Assembly: GCA_029880285.1 (NCBI GenBank) | Contig: JAOUOS010000031.1 | Location: 1-39,421 of the forward strand | Reading direction: 5' to 3' | DNA from: Spirochaetia bacterium | GTDB taxonomy: Bacteria > Spirochaetota > Leptospiria > Turneriellales > JAOUOS01 | DNA length: 39,421 bases | In this document: piece after piece, positions 1-9,293 of the stretch | Layout: every line of letters begins with the position of its first letter | Position numbering within the stretch: the first letter of the stretch is position 1 | Program-made: the position numbers and the translations under genes | Notes under the pieces: generated by a model | The model's input: the letters and a program-made list of their open reading frames with translations, nothing else | What the model was told of the DNA's origin: nothing | Database searches by the model: none

Positions 1-1
1 T

Positions 2-148
2 ATTATTCAAGATAGAGAACCAACAATATCAAGAAATATATTAAATTTTTTGCCTTTTCGTATAGACCATTATTTTGAAAATATTCCAATCGCTTCAGGG
101 GGGTACCATCCTATTAACTCTCCCTTTTTATTTTTAAAATGTGTTTGA
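2..148 (+). CDS. 3' end of an unidentified gene cut by the window edge
   Basis: A reading frame is open from the first bases of the window to a TGA at 146-148, giving 48 codons. The translation looks protein-like, with a segment FRIDHYFENIPIASGGYHPI. I do not recognise the family. In DNA this AT-rich a chance open stretch of this length is possible but uncommon, so this is a weak call. The stop overlaps the likely argD promoter. Confidence 0.4.
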   Translation: MIQDREPTISRNILNFLPFRIDHYFENIPIASGGYHPINSPFLFLKCV

Positions 149-172
149 CAAAAAATAATTCATATTTATATT
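145..172 (+). promoter_or_regulatory. Likely sigma-70-type promoter of argD
   Basis: A perfect TTGACA lies at 145-150 and TATATT at 167-172, separated by 16 bases. Transcription would be expected to start about 7 bases downstream, near 179. This is almost at the ATG at 182, so the argD message may be leaderless. No Shine-Dalgarno sequence is visible before that ATG. Confidence 0.5.
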
Positions 173-181
173 AAAAATACT

Positions 182-1489
182 ATGAAAAAAGATAAAGAAA
201 ATATTGTTAATAAGCTATACGATATAGAAAAAATTCGTACAGAAAATATAAAAAAAGAAGAAAAGAATATTTCATATAATCCTGAACAAGTTTTATCACT
301 TAATGAAATAAAATCTCTTGATGAAAAATATTTACTACAGGTTTACGCAAGAATGCCTGTAAGTTTTGTTTACGGTTCGGGAGAATTCTTATACGACACA
401 GAAGGCAATGAATATATTGATTTTTTAAGCGGGATTGCCGTAAATTCTCTGGGCCACGCCAATGCCGATATTGTAGAGACCATAAGAACTCAGGCCGATA
501 AACTTTGGCACACATCAAACCTTTATTATAATTCCCAACAGGCCCTGCTCGCGAGAGCTCTTGTAGAAATCAGCTTTTCTGCTAAAGTTTTTTTTGCCAA
601 TTCAGGAACCGAAGCCAACGAGGCCGCCATAAAATTTGCCAGAGCATACGGGCAAAAAATGAATACGACTAAAACAAAAATTATCGCGTTAAAAAGCAGC
701 TTTCACGGCAGAACATTTGGCTCAATGTCCATTACCGGTCAAAGTAAAATACATGACGGGTTTGGACCTCTTTTAGAAAACATTGAATTTATAGAAGCTA
801 ACAATATAAAATCTCTTGAAAAAGCGGTAAATAAAGATACATGCGCTCTTATTTTAGAGCCTGTTTTAGGAGAAGGCGGCATACTGCCTTTAGAAAATGA
901 ATTTCTTGAAAAAGCACGGGAAATTTGCGATAAAAATAAAACATTATTGATTTTTGATGAAATTCAAACAGGTATTGGCAGAACTGGCAAATACTTTGCT
1001 TACCAACATTCTAGCGTTACACCTGATCTACTAACTATCGCTAAAGGTCTTGGCAGTGGTTTTCCTATAGGAGCTTTACTGGTTTCAAACAAGTATAATG
1101 ATATATTTGACATAGGATCGCACGGCAGTACGTTTGGGGGTAACCATCTTGCCTGCGCCGTGGGCTATGAAGTTTTACGTGTTATCGAATCGGGAAAAGT
1201 TCTCGAAAACGTAAATAACATTAGCGAATATTTGTTTACTCACTTAAATAACATAAAAAACGGATTCCCCGAAAAAATACAAGAAATAAGAGGCAAAGGT
1301 TTATTAATAGGTATTGTATTAAAAGAAAATATTCAGGCCAGACCTCTTGTTGCAAAAGCTCTTGAAAAAAATCTTGTAATAGGCAGGGCATCTGACAATG
1401 TAATAAGGCTGGCACCGCCTTTAATTGTTAGAATAAAAACCTGTGACAGGGCGCTTGAAAAAATAGAAGAGTTAATTTCAGAAATTTAA
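182..1489 (+). CDS. argD: Acetylornithine/succinyldiaminopimelate-type aminotransferase (class III, PLP)
   Basis: This enzyme transfers an amino group between N-acetylglutamate semialdehyde/N-acetylornithine and glutamate/2-oxoglutarate in arginine synthesis. Class III fold signatures are clear: NSGTEAN at residues 140-146 (phosphate binding), SFHGRT at 173-178, FDEIQTGIGRTG at 258-269, and the PLP lysine K288 in TIAKGLGSG. The 435-residue length exceeds the usual roughly 390-400. The excess is a Lys/Glu-rich N-terminal extension of about 42 residues before the conserved start region. The next in-frame Met (M58) would cut into the conserved N-terminus. The 3' end lies 6 bp from the convergent O-antigen ligase gene. 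Other class III aminotransferases (4-aminobutyrate, ornithine) are possible, but ArgD fits best. Confidence 0.88.
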   Translation: MKKDKENIVNKLYDIEKIRTENIKKEEKNISYNPEQVLSLNEIKSLDEKYLLQVYARMPVSFVYGSGEFLYDTEGNEYIDFLSGIAVNSLGHANADIVETIRTQADKLWHTSNLYYNSQQALLARALVEISFSAKVFFANSGTEANEAAIKFARAYGQKMNTTKTKIIALKSSFHGRTFGSMSITGQSKIHDGFGPLLENIEFIEANNIKSLEKAVNKDTCALILEPVLGEGGILPLENEFLEKAREICDKNKTLLIFDEIQTGIGRTGKYFAYQHSSVTPDLLTIAKGLGSGFPIGALLVSNKYNDIFDIGSHGSTFGGNHLACAVGYEVLRVIESGKVLENVNNISEYLFTHLNNIKNGFPEKIQEIRGKGLLIGIVLKENIQARPLVAKALEKNLVIGRASDNVIRLAPPLIVRIKTCDRALEKIEELISEI

Positions 1490-1495
1490 TAATTA

Positions 1496-3439
1496 TTATT
1501 TATCTTCATTCATCTTTATACGATTTATAACAAAACCATGGAATTCTTTAGATAAATCTTTATTTTCAAGCAGGCCCTTGTACCATTTTATGGCTTTTTC
1601 TTTTTCACCCATAATTTCAAGCACATTACCTTTTTGTATTAATACCTGATTGTCATAAGGAAGATACTTAATGTATTTATCTAATAAAATTAAAGCTTCA
1701 GAATATTTTTTAAGCTCTATTTGATATTCAATAATATTATGCCATAAAAAATAATTATACGGCAATGTATCTAAAAAACTTTCGAGTATTTTTAAGTTTT
1801 TTTCGGTTACTGGTTGGCATCTTCTATAATTTATAAAACTATATCTTTGGTACGCGTAATTAAAAGGAGCCATTTTAGCCGCTTTTAAAAAGTCGTTTGT
1901 ATAGATTGCACAAAATTGCGGATTTTTGCTTTTATTATGAGCATAAAAAAGATTAGCATATCTATATGTTCTTGCCGCCGCGATATTAAAACCAGTAATT
2001 AATATCATAATCAAACAAAATAAAACAGCAGTTATTGATAAATAATTATAGTTCTTTACTGAAGAAAATATATTACAATATTTTTTATACTTTTTGTTCT
2101 CATCTTTGTTAAATTTTGGCAAAAGGTCATTTAAATAATAAAGCCAAATACCCAGCATAATCCAAACCAGAGTACCACTGGCCGAAGATAAAGTTATAGT
2201 AAATTCAAAGTTTGCATATACAAATACATTAACTAGACCAGCTGATAACAATATTAATAACTTTTTTTTTCTATATTGTTTAATTTTCGCGTTATCTATC
2301 GCAATTATTGACAGTATAGGAACACAAATGACCAACAGATAAAATAATAAACCGCCAAGTATACCGGTTTCTACAAAATATTGTATAAAATCGTTATGCG
2401 CCCTGTTATAAATAAATTTACGGGAAAAGTTGGGTGTTCTCATAACGGCACTATTGTATTTTGGATAAATAATCTGAAACCCGTCAGGGCCAACGCCAAA
2501 AACAGGATAGTCTTTTATAATTTCAAGAGAATTTCGCCATACAGCAATTCTATTTAATACTGAACTGCTTTCAACCGTAGTGCTTTTTATTTTAGTAAAA
2601 ACCGGCGTATCTGAGTATTTTCCCGGTATTATTTTATCTGAAAAATATGAAAAGAATATTGCTACTAACGAAAAAATTAAAACTATCTTATTCTTTTTTG
2701 AAATTTGATTTAGATTCTTTTTATTTTTTTTATAAAAATAAAGGGCAATAAATAAATATATCGTAGTAAAAAATAAAGACACCCATAATCCTTTGGATGA
2801 TACCGATACAGAATATACCATTAATAAAATGATCGAAACAATAGAAAAATAAAGCAATTTTTTTGAAGAGCAAAAATTATAAATTATAAACGGTATAAAA
2901 AACACCAGACTAAGATAGTGAGAAGCCTGGTTTTTATTTATAAATGTTGCTGCGGGGGGCGCTATTTGCTCAAAAATATAATTAATATCATATTTTTGAA
3001 AAATTCCTATAACAGATATCACAACAATACCCACCATACCATAATAAAAAGATTTTAATATAGAATAATTTTTCGCGGTTAAAAAAATAAAAATCGTTAT
3101 AAGTATCTTTGCTAACAACTCTAAATTTCTTCCTAGAGATATGGTAACATTGATTGAAAACAGCATACAAATCAAGTTCCAAATAAAAAAGAAAATTAGA
3201 ATTAAAAAATAAAAAAGTATAAATTTACTGTTTATAGAAGTAATCTCAATAAGTTTGTTATTTTTAATTTTAATAATTAAATTAAAAATAACCATATTAA
3301 TTACTAAAAAATAAAAAATAATATATTTAGCATACTCACTTGATCTGCCTATTTCAGGGTAATAAGCTAACGGGGTTAATAATAATATTAAACCTAAAAA
3401 TAAATTATATTTTTTATATATATTTGTTTTTTTTAGCAT
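1496..3439 (-). CDS. O-antigen ligase/polymerase-like membrane protein with C-terminal TPR region
   Basis: This is a multi-pass membrane protein: residues 1 to about 480 hold roughly eleven hydrophobic segments. The Wzy_C/O-antigen-ligase loop and motifs are visible in the middle, including RIAVWRNSLEIIKDYP, GVGPDGFQ and AHNDFIQYFVETGILGG. The last 130 or so residues are soluble and TPR-like (YQIELKKYSEALILLDKY). Such proteins ligate or polymerise surface polysaccharide in the inner membrane facing the periplasm, and some act as protein glycosyltransferases. The substrate cannot be read from sequence. It is the downstream partner of a paralogous gene in the same orientation, 152 bp away. Confidence 0.8.
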   Translation of the reverse strand: MLKKTNIYKKYNLFLGLILLLTPLAYYPEIGRSSEYAKYIIFYFLVINMVIFNLIIKIKNNKLIEITSINSKFILFYFLILIFFFIWNLICMLFSINVTISLGRNLELLAKILITIFIFLTAKNYSILKSFYYGMVGIVVISVIGIFQKYDINYIFEQIAPPAATFINKNQASHYLSLVFFIPFIIYNFCSSKKLLYFSIVSIILLMVYSVSVSSKGLWVSLFFTTIYLFIALYFYKKNKKNLNQISKKNKIVLIFSLVAIFFSYFSDKIIPGKYSDTPVFTKIKSTTVESSSVLNRIAVWRNSLEIIKDYPVFGVGPDGFQIIYPKYNSAVMRTPNFSRKFIYNRAHNDFIQYFVETGILGGLLFYLLVICVPILSIIAIDNAKIKQYRKKKLLILLSAGLVNVFVYANFEFTITLSSASGTLVWIMLGIWLYYLNDLLPKFNKDENKKYKKYCNIFSSVKNYNYLSITAVLFCLIMILITGFNIAAARTYRYANLFYAHNKSKNPQFCAIYTNDFLKAAKMAPFNYAYQRYSFINYRRCQPVTEKNLKILESFLDTLPYNYFLWHNIIEYQIELKKYSEALILLDKYIKYLPYDNQVLIQKGNVLEIMGEKEKAIKWYKGLLENKDLSKEFHGFVINRIKMNEDK

Positions 3440-3591
3440 TTTTAAATAAGTTAACTTTTTTTCTTTTTATTTTTTTATATCAATTTATTAATTATTAAAA
3501 ATCGGGAACTTTTAAGTTTTTAATTATATATAATTTTTTTGTATTCTGATCATAATTTATTTTTTATTCAAATAAGCAATGACTTTTCATT

Positions 3592-5556
3592 TTAATTTAT
3601 TTTTTCTTCTAACTCTTTAAGTCTTTGATAAATAAATATTTTATCTTCCGTTTTTAATGATATATCCATTCCTAATATTTGATTATACCATTTTCTTGCT
3701 TCATTAAGTCGATTTTTCAAAACCAGTAGGTTACCTTTATAGATTAATATCTCGGGCGAATTCGGATATATTTTTAAATACTCATCTACCATAAATTCTG
3801 TTTTCTCGTATTTTTTTAAATTATAATTATATTTTATTATATTATGCATTAATAAAAGATCGTAAGGATTATATTTATGATAGCTTTCTAGTATTTCTAA
3901 ATTTTTTTCTGTTGGTTCATTGCAAAATACAAATTCATTCGCGCGCAATCTTTTTGCATCCATAAAAAAAGGCATATACATTACCCCTTTATTGATATTT
4001 TTTGTAAATAATTCACATGAAAATTTATAATATTTTTTATTTGTTCTTTGTACATACGCCTCTAAAAAATATCTTGCGCCAATCATGTTAAACAGCATTA
4101 TTATAAACATTGAAACTGAAAACATTAGACAGCTAATGATTATTTTTTCTTTATTAAAAAAACTATATATATTTGTTTTTATCTTTTTACTAATTTTTAT
4201 TTTTGATTTTGGCATTATTTTATTAAGATTATGCAGCCATATACCTATTAAGGGCCACATTAAAGTACCTGCGGCAGGACTTCTATTTACAGAAAATTCA
4301 AAAAAAGCATAAAAGAAGTTATAGAAAAGAGATGCTGATATAAATGTCAAATATATCTTCGCTTTGTATTCTTTAGTATTGTTATTTTTTAATGCAAGTA
4401 GAGTTAAAAAAAATATAAGAAAAGGTATACTTAAAAATAAAAATCCGCCTAAAATTCCGGTTTCTACAAAATATTGAAGATAATCATTATGCGTTTTTGT
4501 ATAAATAAAATTAGGTGCAAAGTCATAATCAGATTTTACTACTCTGCTATATTTCGCGTAAATAATTTGAAAATTGTTTGGTCCCACACCTAGGAGTGGA
4601 TAGTCTTTTATTATTTCTAAAGAGTTTCTCCATACTGCCAATCTATTTTTAACGGATCCGCTCTTCCCTTTTATAAACCCGCTACTTGCAATCTCTTGCA
4701 GTACGGGATTATCTTTATTTTTTACCGGATAATACACTTCTATTAAATGGACTGTAGTAATGGTAATCAATAACACATAAATTAATATTTTTTTCTTTTT
4801 TTTATTATAGCTTATAAAAGTATAGTTTTTACTTTTCTTTAAAATTACAAATAAAGCATATATATATATTCCGGTAAATATTAATGAGATAAATAGTCCC
4901 TTAGACGCTATGAAAAATGAATAAATGATTTGTAGTATAATGGCAAATATTGAAAAATAAAATAATTTTTTTGATTTTGAAGTGAAAAACAATAATAATG
5001 AAAAGAAAAAAATAAATCCTATATAATGCCCCGCGATATTTTTATTTACAAAAGTAGCGGCAGGGGAAGCGACTTGCTGAAAAATTTCAATAAGATTAAA
5101 TCGCTGTAATATACCAATAAAAGACACAAAAATAGATCCATATATTGCCCAATACAATACCCTAATCAAAGAGATATTTTTTGCAATAATAAAGACAAAT
5201 AAAGCAATAAAAATATTACCTATTATTTCTATTGTCTTTCCTAACGCTATAACAGGCTTTAAAGAGAATATAGTACAAATTATATTCCAAGCGCTAAATG
5301 TGAATAATAACAAAATAAATATTAAAATAAGATCATTTCTTATAAATTTTTCCTTATTTTCTGTTTTTTCATTCTTAAAATAAAAATTTATTAAACTGAT
5401 AATCGCGATTATAAAATAGAAAATAAAGAGTTTAGCAAAGAGACTATTTTCTATGACATTTTTAATATAAGCAAGAGGTGTAAGAATAAACAAAGTACTT
5501 AATAAGATTGTATTAAGTTTTTTATGTTTATTGTAGATTGTATTTAAATAATTCAT
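3592..5556 (-). CDS. O-antigen ligase/polymerase-like membrane protein (paralogue of the downstream gene)
   Basis: It has the same architecture as its neighbour: about eleven membrane segments, the loop RLAVWRNSLEIIKDYP, GVGPNNFQ, THNDYLQYFVETGILGG, then a C-terminal TPR-like tail (YNYNLKKYEKTEFMVDEY). Length is 654 residues against 647. The two proteins align end to end with many identical stretches (PAATF.NKN, WRNSLEIIKDYP, YFVETGILGG), so they arose by tandem duplication. Both genes lack other glycan-assembly genes nearby, so the polysaccharide or glycoprotein target is unknown. Divergent from comF. Confidence 0.8.
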   Translation of the reverse strand: MNYLNTIYNKHKKLNTILLSTLFILTPLAYIKNVIENSLFAKLFIFYFIIAIISLINFYFKNEKTENKEKFIRNDLILIFILLLFTFSAWNIICTIFSLKPVIALGKTIEIIGNIFIALFVFIIAKNISLIRVLYWAIYGSIFVSFIGILQRFNLIEIFQQVASPAATFVNKNIAGHYIGFIFFFSLLLFFTSKSKKLFYFSIFAIILQIIYSFFIASKGLFISLIFTGIYIYALFVILKKSKNYTFISYNKKKKKILIYVLLITITTVHLIEVYYPVKNKDNPVLQEIASSGFIKGKSGSVKNRLAVWRNSLEIIKDYPLLGVGPNNFQIIYAKYSRVVKSDYDFAPNFIYTKTHNDYLQYFVETGILGGFLFLSIPFLIFFLTLLALKNNNTKEYKAKIYLTFISASLFYNFFYAFFEFSVNRSPAAGTLMWPLIGIWLHNLNKIMPKSKIKISKKIKTNIYSFFNKEKIIISCLMFSVSMFIIMLFNMIGARYFLEAYVQRTNKKYYKFSCELFTKNINKGVMYMPFFMDAKRLRANEFVFCNEPTEKNLEILESYHKYNPYDLLLMHNIIKYNYNLKKYEKTEFMVDEYLKIYPNSPEILIYKGNLLVLKNRLNEARKWYNQILGMDISLKTEDKIFIYQRLKELEEKIN

Positions 5557-5678
5557 ATTTTAATGAAAAAACTATACCATCATAGACTAAAAAGACTTAT
5601 CGTAAATATAAAAATCTGAGTACTTAAGCATAAAAAAGATATTGATCTTTTTAAGCTTTTTTAAAAAATAGTTTTACT

Positions 5679-6392
5679 TTGAATTTTTACAAAAGATTAT
5701 TTTATGCCGATGCAGCGGCGCACTTTCTATTTCCTGAAGTTTGCGGCATGTGTGAAAACAATTTTATTGAACATGGGCTTCCTTTATGTAAAAACTGTTT
5801 TTCAGATTCTGTTGGTTTTCAAGAAAAAGGACGATGCAAAAAATGCGGCGAACTTCTTTATAATTCGAGCTGTTCAGTATGTTCATCCCGCAAAATATAT
5901 TTTAATAAAGCTTTTTTTCTTTATAACTATAAGAATAGAGAGAAGCATATATTTAAAATGGCCAAATTTGAAAACAGGCATCGAGCCGTTAATTTTTTTA
6001 CAGAAAATTTTTTAAATTATCTAAAACAGTTATTGCCGCAAAATATAAATTATATACTTGCCCTGCCCTCTTCAAAACCTTTTTTAGAAAAACTTCTTTC
6101 TTTTGTTAAACAAGATTTTCAAGTTGACTTTCCTTTTATTGTGATTAAAAAAAAGCAAAGCAAATTTATGCACGCTAAAGACAGATTTTTAATGATAGAA
6201 AATACTTTATCATTAAAAGAAAATTACAAATTACAAAAAAATATAAAATATTGTATTTTTGATGATGTTTTTACTACGGGAGCGACTTTAAATTCAGCCG
6301 CAAAACTTTGTAACGAAAACGGAGTTTTAATAAAGAATATATACGTTGCCGCACTTTTAAGGCGCGATAAAAAAGGTATTGACTCTTTATAA
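5679..6392 (+). CDS. comF: ComF-family phosphoribosyltransferase-like protein
   Basis: The N-terminus carries a double zinc ribbon, with Cys pairs in CGMCENNF, LCKNCF, RCKKCGE and SCSVC. The C-terminal half has the PRPP-binding loop CIFDDVFTTGATLNSAAKLC. This is the ComF/GntX domain order and length (237 residues). ComF proteins are cytosolic and act in DNA uptake during natural transformation in several bacteria, though in other lineages the role is unproven. The start is TTG at 5679. It keeps the hydrophobic lead-in before the first Cys pair, but no Shine-Dalgarno is visible. The 3' end overlaps rsgA by 6 bp, tail to tail. Confidence 0.85.
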   Translation: MNFYKRLFYADAAAHFLFPEVCGMCENNFIEHGLPLCKNCFSDSVGFQEKGRCKKCGELLYNSSCSVCSSRKIYFNKAFFLYNYKNREKHIFKMAKFENRHRAVNFFTENFLNYLKQLLPQNINYILALPSSKPFLEKLLSFVKQDFQVDFPFIVIKKKQSKFMHAKDRFLMIENTLSLKENYKLQKNIKYCIFDDVFTTGATLNSAAKLCNENGVLIKNIYVAALLRRDKKGIDSL

Positions 6393-7385
6393 TCCGCGAA
6401 AATCTCCCTTTCTGGGTTTATGTGTTTCTTCTAAACTTTTAATTATATTAATATAAGAACTATACCGAAAATCGCTGATTTCTTTTTTTTCTAGAGCCTC
6501 TTTTACCGCGCATTGCGCCTCTTTGTAATGATTACAATTTTCATGCTGGCACGCGTAATTTTGAAATTCTATAAATCCGCGTTTTATATCTTCAATTTTT
6601 TTATGATGCAAACCAAATTCCCTAATACCCGGAACATCTATAATTTCAATATTATTTTCAATTTCATAAAGAATAGGATTCGTTGTCGTATGCTTTCCCT
6701 TCATTGAAACGCCTACTTCTGCCGTTGCCTGCAAATTTTCTTTCGCTAAAATATTTAGCAAAGTACTTTTACCAACACCAGATTGACCATTTAATATAGT
6801 TAGCTTATTTCTTAATAAATTTATAAGTTTTATTGATATTTTACCCGTTATAAAACTTTCATAAAAAACATCATAACCTAATTTTTCATATTCACCGGCT
6901 TTTTGAAAAACATTATTCATGAATTCGCTTTTTTTATCTTTAATGGTATCTATTTTATTAATGACTATAACAGCTTTTAAATTCGAGTTTTCGGTTTCTA
7001 CCAGTACGCGGTCTATAAATCCGTGGTTAAATGACGGGATTTTTACCGAAGAAATTATCACAACCACATCAAGATTTGCCGCTAATGTTTGAAGCCTGTA
7101 AAAACTGGCACGCTGGAAAATATTTTTTCGCGGTTCAATATCTATGATATAGGCTTCTATCCCTTTTTCATCTTTTTCTTCGGGTATTTGAATGGTTACG
7201 ATATCGCCAATGGCAAAAATATGCTGGGGAGATAGTTCAAGATTTTTTTTTACGCCACGGTTTTTTATACGCAGCTTTCCCCTTGGTTTTGCTCTTAAAA
7301 TTTTATTTGAACTATCCTGAGGTTTTACCCATAAATAAGCTCCGAAAACAGCCACAACTTGCGCCGTTAGTATTTTGCTTTTCAT
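6387..7385 (-). CDS. rsgA: Small ribosomal subunit biogenesis GTPase RsgA
   Basis: This is a circularly permuted GTPase that matures the 30S subunit. The OB-fold region occupies about residues 1-95. The G motifs appear in permuted order: NKID at 143-146 (G4), GQSGVGKST at 200-208 (G1), TTT near 233-235 (G2) and DVPG at 250-253 (G3). A C-terminal zinc site follows, with Cys/His in the segment CQHENCNHYKEAQC. Length is 332, normal for the family. Its ATG overlaps the purQ stop as ATGA, so it is translated with the purine operon. Confidence 0.93.
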   Translation of the reverse strand: MKSKILTAQVVAVFGAYLWVKPQDSSNKILRAKPRGKLRIKNRGVKKNLELSPQHIFAIGDIVTIQIPEEKDEKGIEAYIIDIEPRKNIFQRASFYRLQTLAANLDVVVIISSVKIPSFNHGFIDRVLVETENSNLKAVIVINKIDTIKDKKSEFMNNVFQKAGEYEKLGYDVFYESFITGKISIKLINLLRNKLTILNGQSGVGKSTLLNILAKENLQATAEVGVSMKGKHTTTNPILYEIENNIEIIDVPGIREFGLHHKKIEDIKRGFIEFQNYACQHENCNHYKEAQCAVKEALEKKEISDFRYSSYINIIKSLEETHKPRKGDFRGL

Positions 7386-8047
7386 GAATATATTTTTGAG
7401 AATATGAAATCAAAAAATAGCTTTCCGAAATTAGCGTTGTTTTTAGGCCAGTCTTTTGCTTCAAAAACCGCTCTTTCTGGATGCGGCATCAGGCCCAATA
7501 TTTTATAATCTTTAGAGGCAATTCCCGCTATATTTTCCGTTGAGCCGTTGGGATTTTTTTTGTACTTAAAAATAATCTGCTCATTTTCTATTAATTCTTT
7601 TAAAGTATTATCATCACAAAGATAATTACCCTCTGAATGTGAAATAGGCAATGCGTAATCTTCAGTAAAATTATTTTTAAATAAACCCTCTGCCGAAAGA
7701 TTTTCCCATCTTGCGATGTGTTTTAGTGTTTTATTTTTCACCAGCGCCCCCGGCAAAAGAGAAGCTTCAGTTAATATTTGAAAACCATTGCAAATGCCTA
7801 CCGCGGGTATACCTTTACTTACGGCATCTTTTAGCGAACGAAGACTTAAACTTCGCGATGCCATAGCACCGCTTCTTAAATAATCGCCGTATGAAAATCC
7901 GCCGGGTACAAAATAAATATCATGCTCGACCTTAAAGCTGTTTGTATGCCATAAAAATTCAGTTTGAAAATTATATACTCTGTTTAAGACAAGTTTTAAA
8001 TCGTTATCGCAGTTAATTCCAGGGAAAACCAGAATTCCGGCTTTCAT
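7382..8047 (-). CDS. purQ: Phosphoribosylformylglycinamidine synthase, glutaminase subunit PurQ
   Basis: PurQ hydrolyses glutamine and passes ammonia to PurL to make FGAM, step 4 of purine synthesis. The class I glutamine amidotransferase triad is visible: nucleophile C86 in VGICNGFQ, and His/Glu in MPHPERAVFE near the C-terminus. The 221-residue size fits the small stand-alone PurQ that works with PurS and a small PurL. It sits 1 bp after purS and overlaps rsgA by 4 bp. No purL is present in the window. Confidence 0.95.
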   Translation of the reverse strand: MKAGILVFPGINCDNDLKLVLNRVYNFQTEFLWHTNSFKVEHDIYFVPGGFSYGDYLRSGAMASRSLSLRSLKDAVSKGIPAVGICNGFQILTEASLLPGALVKNKTLKHIARWENLSAEGLFKNNFTEDYALPISHSEGNYLCDDNTLKELIENEQIIFKYKKNPNGSTENIAGIASKDYKILGLMPHPERAVFEAKDWPKNNANFGKLFFDFIFSKIYS

Positions 8048-8048
8048 T

Positions 8049-8306
8049 TTAACGCGCCTCGTTTAATATTTGAATTTCGCAGGTTTCCATAACAGGATTG
8101 TATAAGAGTTCTTCAGCTATTTTTGATATTTTATCGTACGCGTCTTCTTTGTTTTCTGCTTCAATAACAACTTCAATATGTTTACCAACCCTTACTAAAC
8201 TTACGTTTTCATGTCCCGTTTCTTTTAAAGACAGCAGTACAGCCTGCCCCTGCGGTTCTAAAACCGATTTTTTAAAATTTACTGTGACTACCCCTGTGAA
8301 ACGCAT
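8049..8306 (-). CDS. purS: Phosphoribosylformylglycinamidine synthase subunit PurS
   Basis: PurS is the small structural subunit that bridges PurQ and PurL in the three-part FGAM synthase. At 85 residues the length is typical, and the segment LEPQGQAVLLSLKETGHENV is characteristic of the family. Its start lies inside the purC 3' end (19 bp overlap), and it is followed 1 bp later by purQ, so the three are translationally linked. Confidence 0.92.
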   Translation of the reverse strand: MRFTGVVTVNFKKSVLEPQGQAVLLSLKETGHENVSLVRVGKHIEVVIEAENKEDAYDKISKIAEELLYNPVMETCEIQILNEAR

Positions 8307-9184
8307 AATACAATTTTTTCAATTTCTAAATATTTTTCTTTTGTTTTATTGATAATTTCTTGCGGTAATTTAGGCGCAGGCGGCTGTTTGTTCCAATCTA
8401 AAGTTTCAAGATAATCTCTGACAATTTGTTTATCAAGACTGGGCGGATTGACACCTTCTGCGGCGCATTTTTCATATTCATCCGCTTTAAAAAAACGGCT
8501 TGAATCGGGAGTTAAAATTTCATCAATTAAAATAATTTCATCATCAAGAAGGCCAAATTCTAGTTTTGTATCTGCTAATAATATGCCCTGCTCTAAAAGC
8601 TTTTTATATCCCTTCGTGTAAATGTTTATACTTAAATCGCGGAGTTTTTCTGCCAGTTCTGCGCCAATTTTCTCTTTCATATATTCAAAACTAACATTTT
8701 CATCGTGGCCCTTGTCTACTTTTGTAGCCGGCGTAAAAATTGGCGAAGGAAGTTTTTCAGATTTTTTTAATCCATCAGGAAGTTTTACACCGCAAACTGA
8801 GCCTGTTTCGGTATATTCTTTATATCCGCTGCCTAAAAGATAACCTCTTACGACACACTCAAAATCAATTCTCTGGGCTTTTTTAACCCAAACGCTTCTT
8901 TCGCCTAATTCTTCTTTGTAATTTGAAAAAGGCGGGGGGAACTTTTCTACATTAGTTTCAATGATATGATTTTTTATTTCATGAAATACCTTAAACCAGT
9001 GGTTTGATATTCTGGTAAGAATTTTACCCCTCTCAGGAATACCCTGATCGAATACAACATCAAAGGCCGACAGTCTATCAGAAGCCGTTAAAACCAGCGT
9101 GTCGCCCAAGTCATATATATCTCTAACCTTGCCTCTGTAATCAGGTTTTTTTTCGGCTAAATTTATTTCGGTTAAAGCTTCCAC
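8288..9184 (-). CDS. purC: SAICAR synthase PurC (long form)
   Basis: PurC joins aspartate to CAIR using ATP to form SAICAR. Conserved parts include GKVRDIYDL, ASDRLSAFDVVF, ECVVRGYLLGSG and the C-terminal DKQIVRDYLE. At 298 residues it is the longer type seen in yeast and some bacteria rather than the roughly 240-residue E. coli type. It starts with GTG at 9182-9184, and no in-frame ATG lies upstream before stops. It is the first gene of purC-purS-purQ-rsgA. Confidence 0.94.
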   Translation of the reverse strand: MEALTEINLAEKKPDYRGKVRDIYDLGDTLVLTASDRLSAFDVVFDQGIPERGKILTRISNHWFKVFHEIKNHIIETNVEKFPPPFSNYKEELGERSVWVKKAQRIDFECVVRGYLLGSGYKEYTETGSVCGVKLPDGLKKSEKLPSPIFTPATKVDKGHDENVSFEYMKEKIGAELAEKLRDLSINIYTKGYKKLLEQGILLADTKLEFGLLDDEIILIDEILTPDSSRFFKADEYEKCAAEGVNPPSLDKQIVRDYLETLDWNKQPPAPKLPQEIINKTKEKYLEIEKIVLCVSQG

Positions 9185-9293
9185 TAAATGTGGATTAATT
9201 TAATTTATGAATCTTCACGACAACAACAAATATAAAATAAATATTTGAGAATTTCATTCGGGACAATAAATAAAAACATCCGATAATAAAATA

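Noticed and set aside
5704..6015. 103-codon frame inside comF
   Set aside because: It is in another frame of the same strand. The ComF zinc ribbons and PRPP loop fix the true frame.
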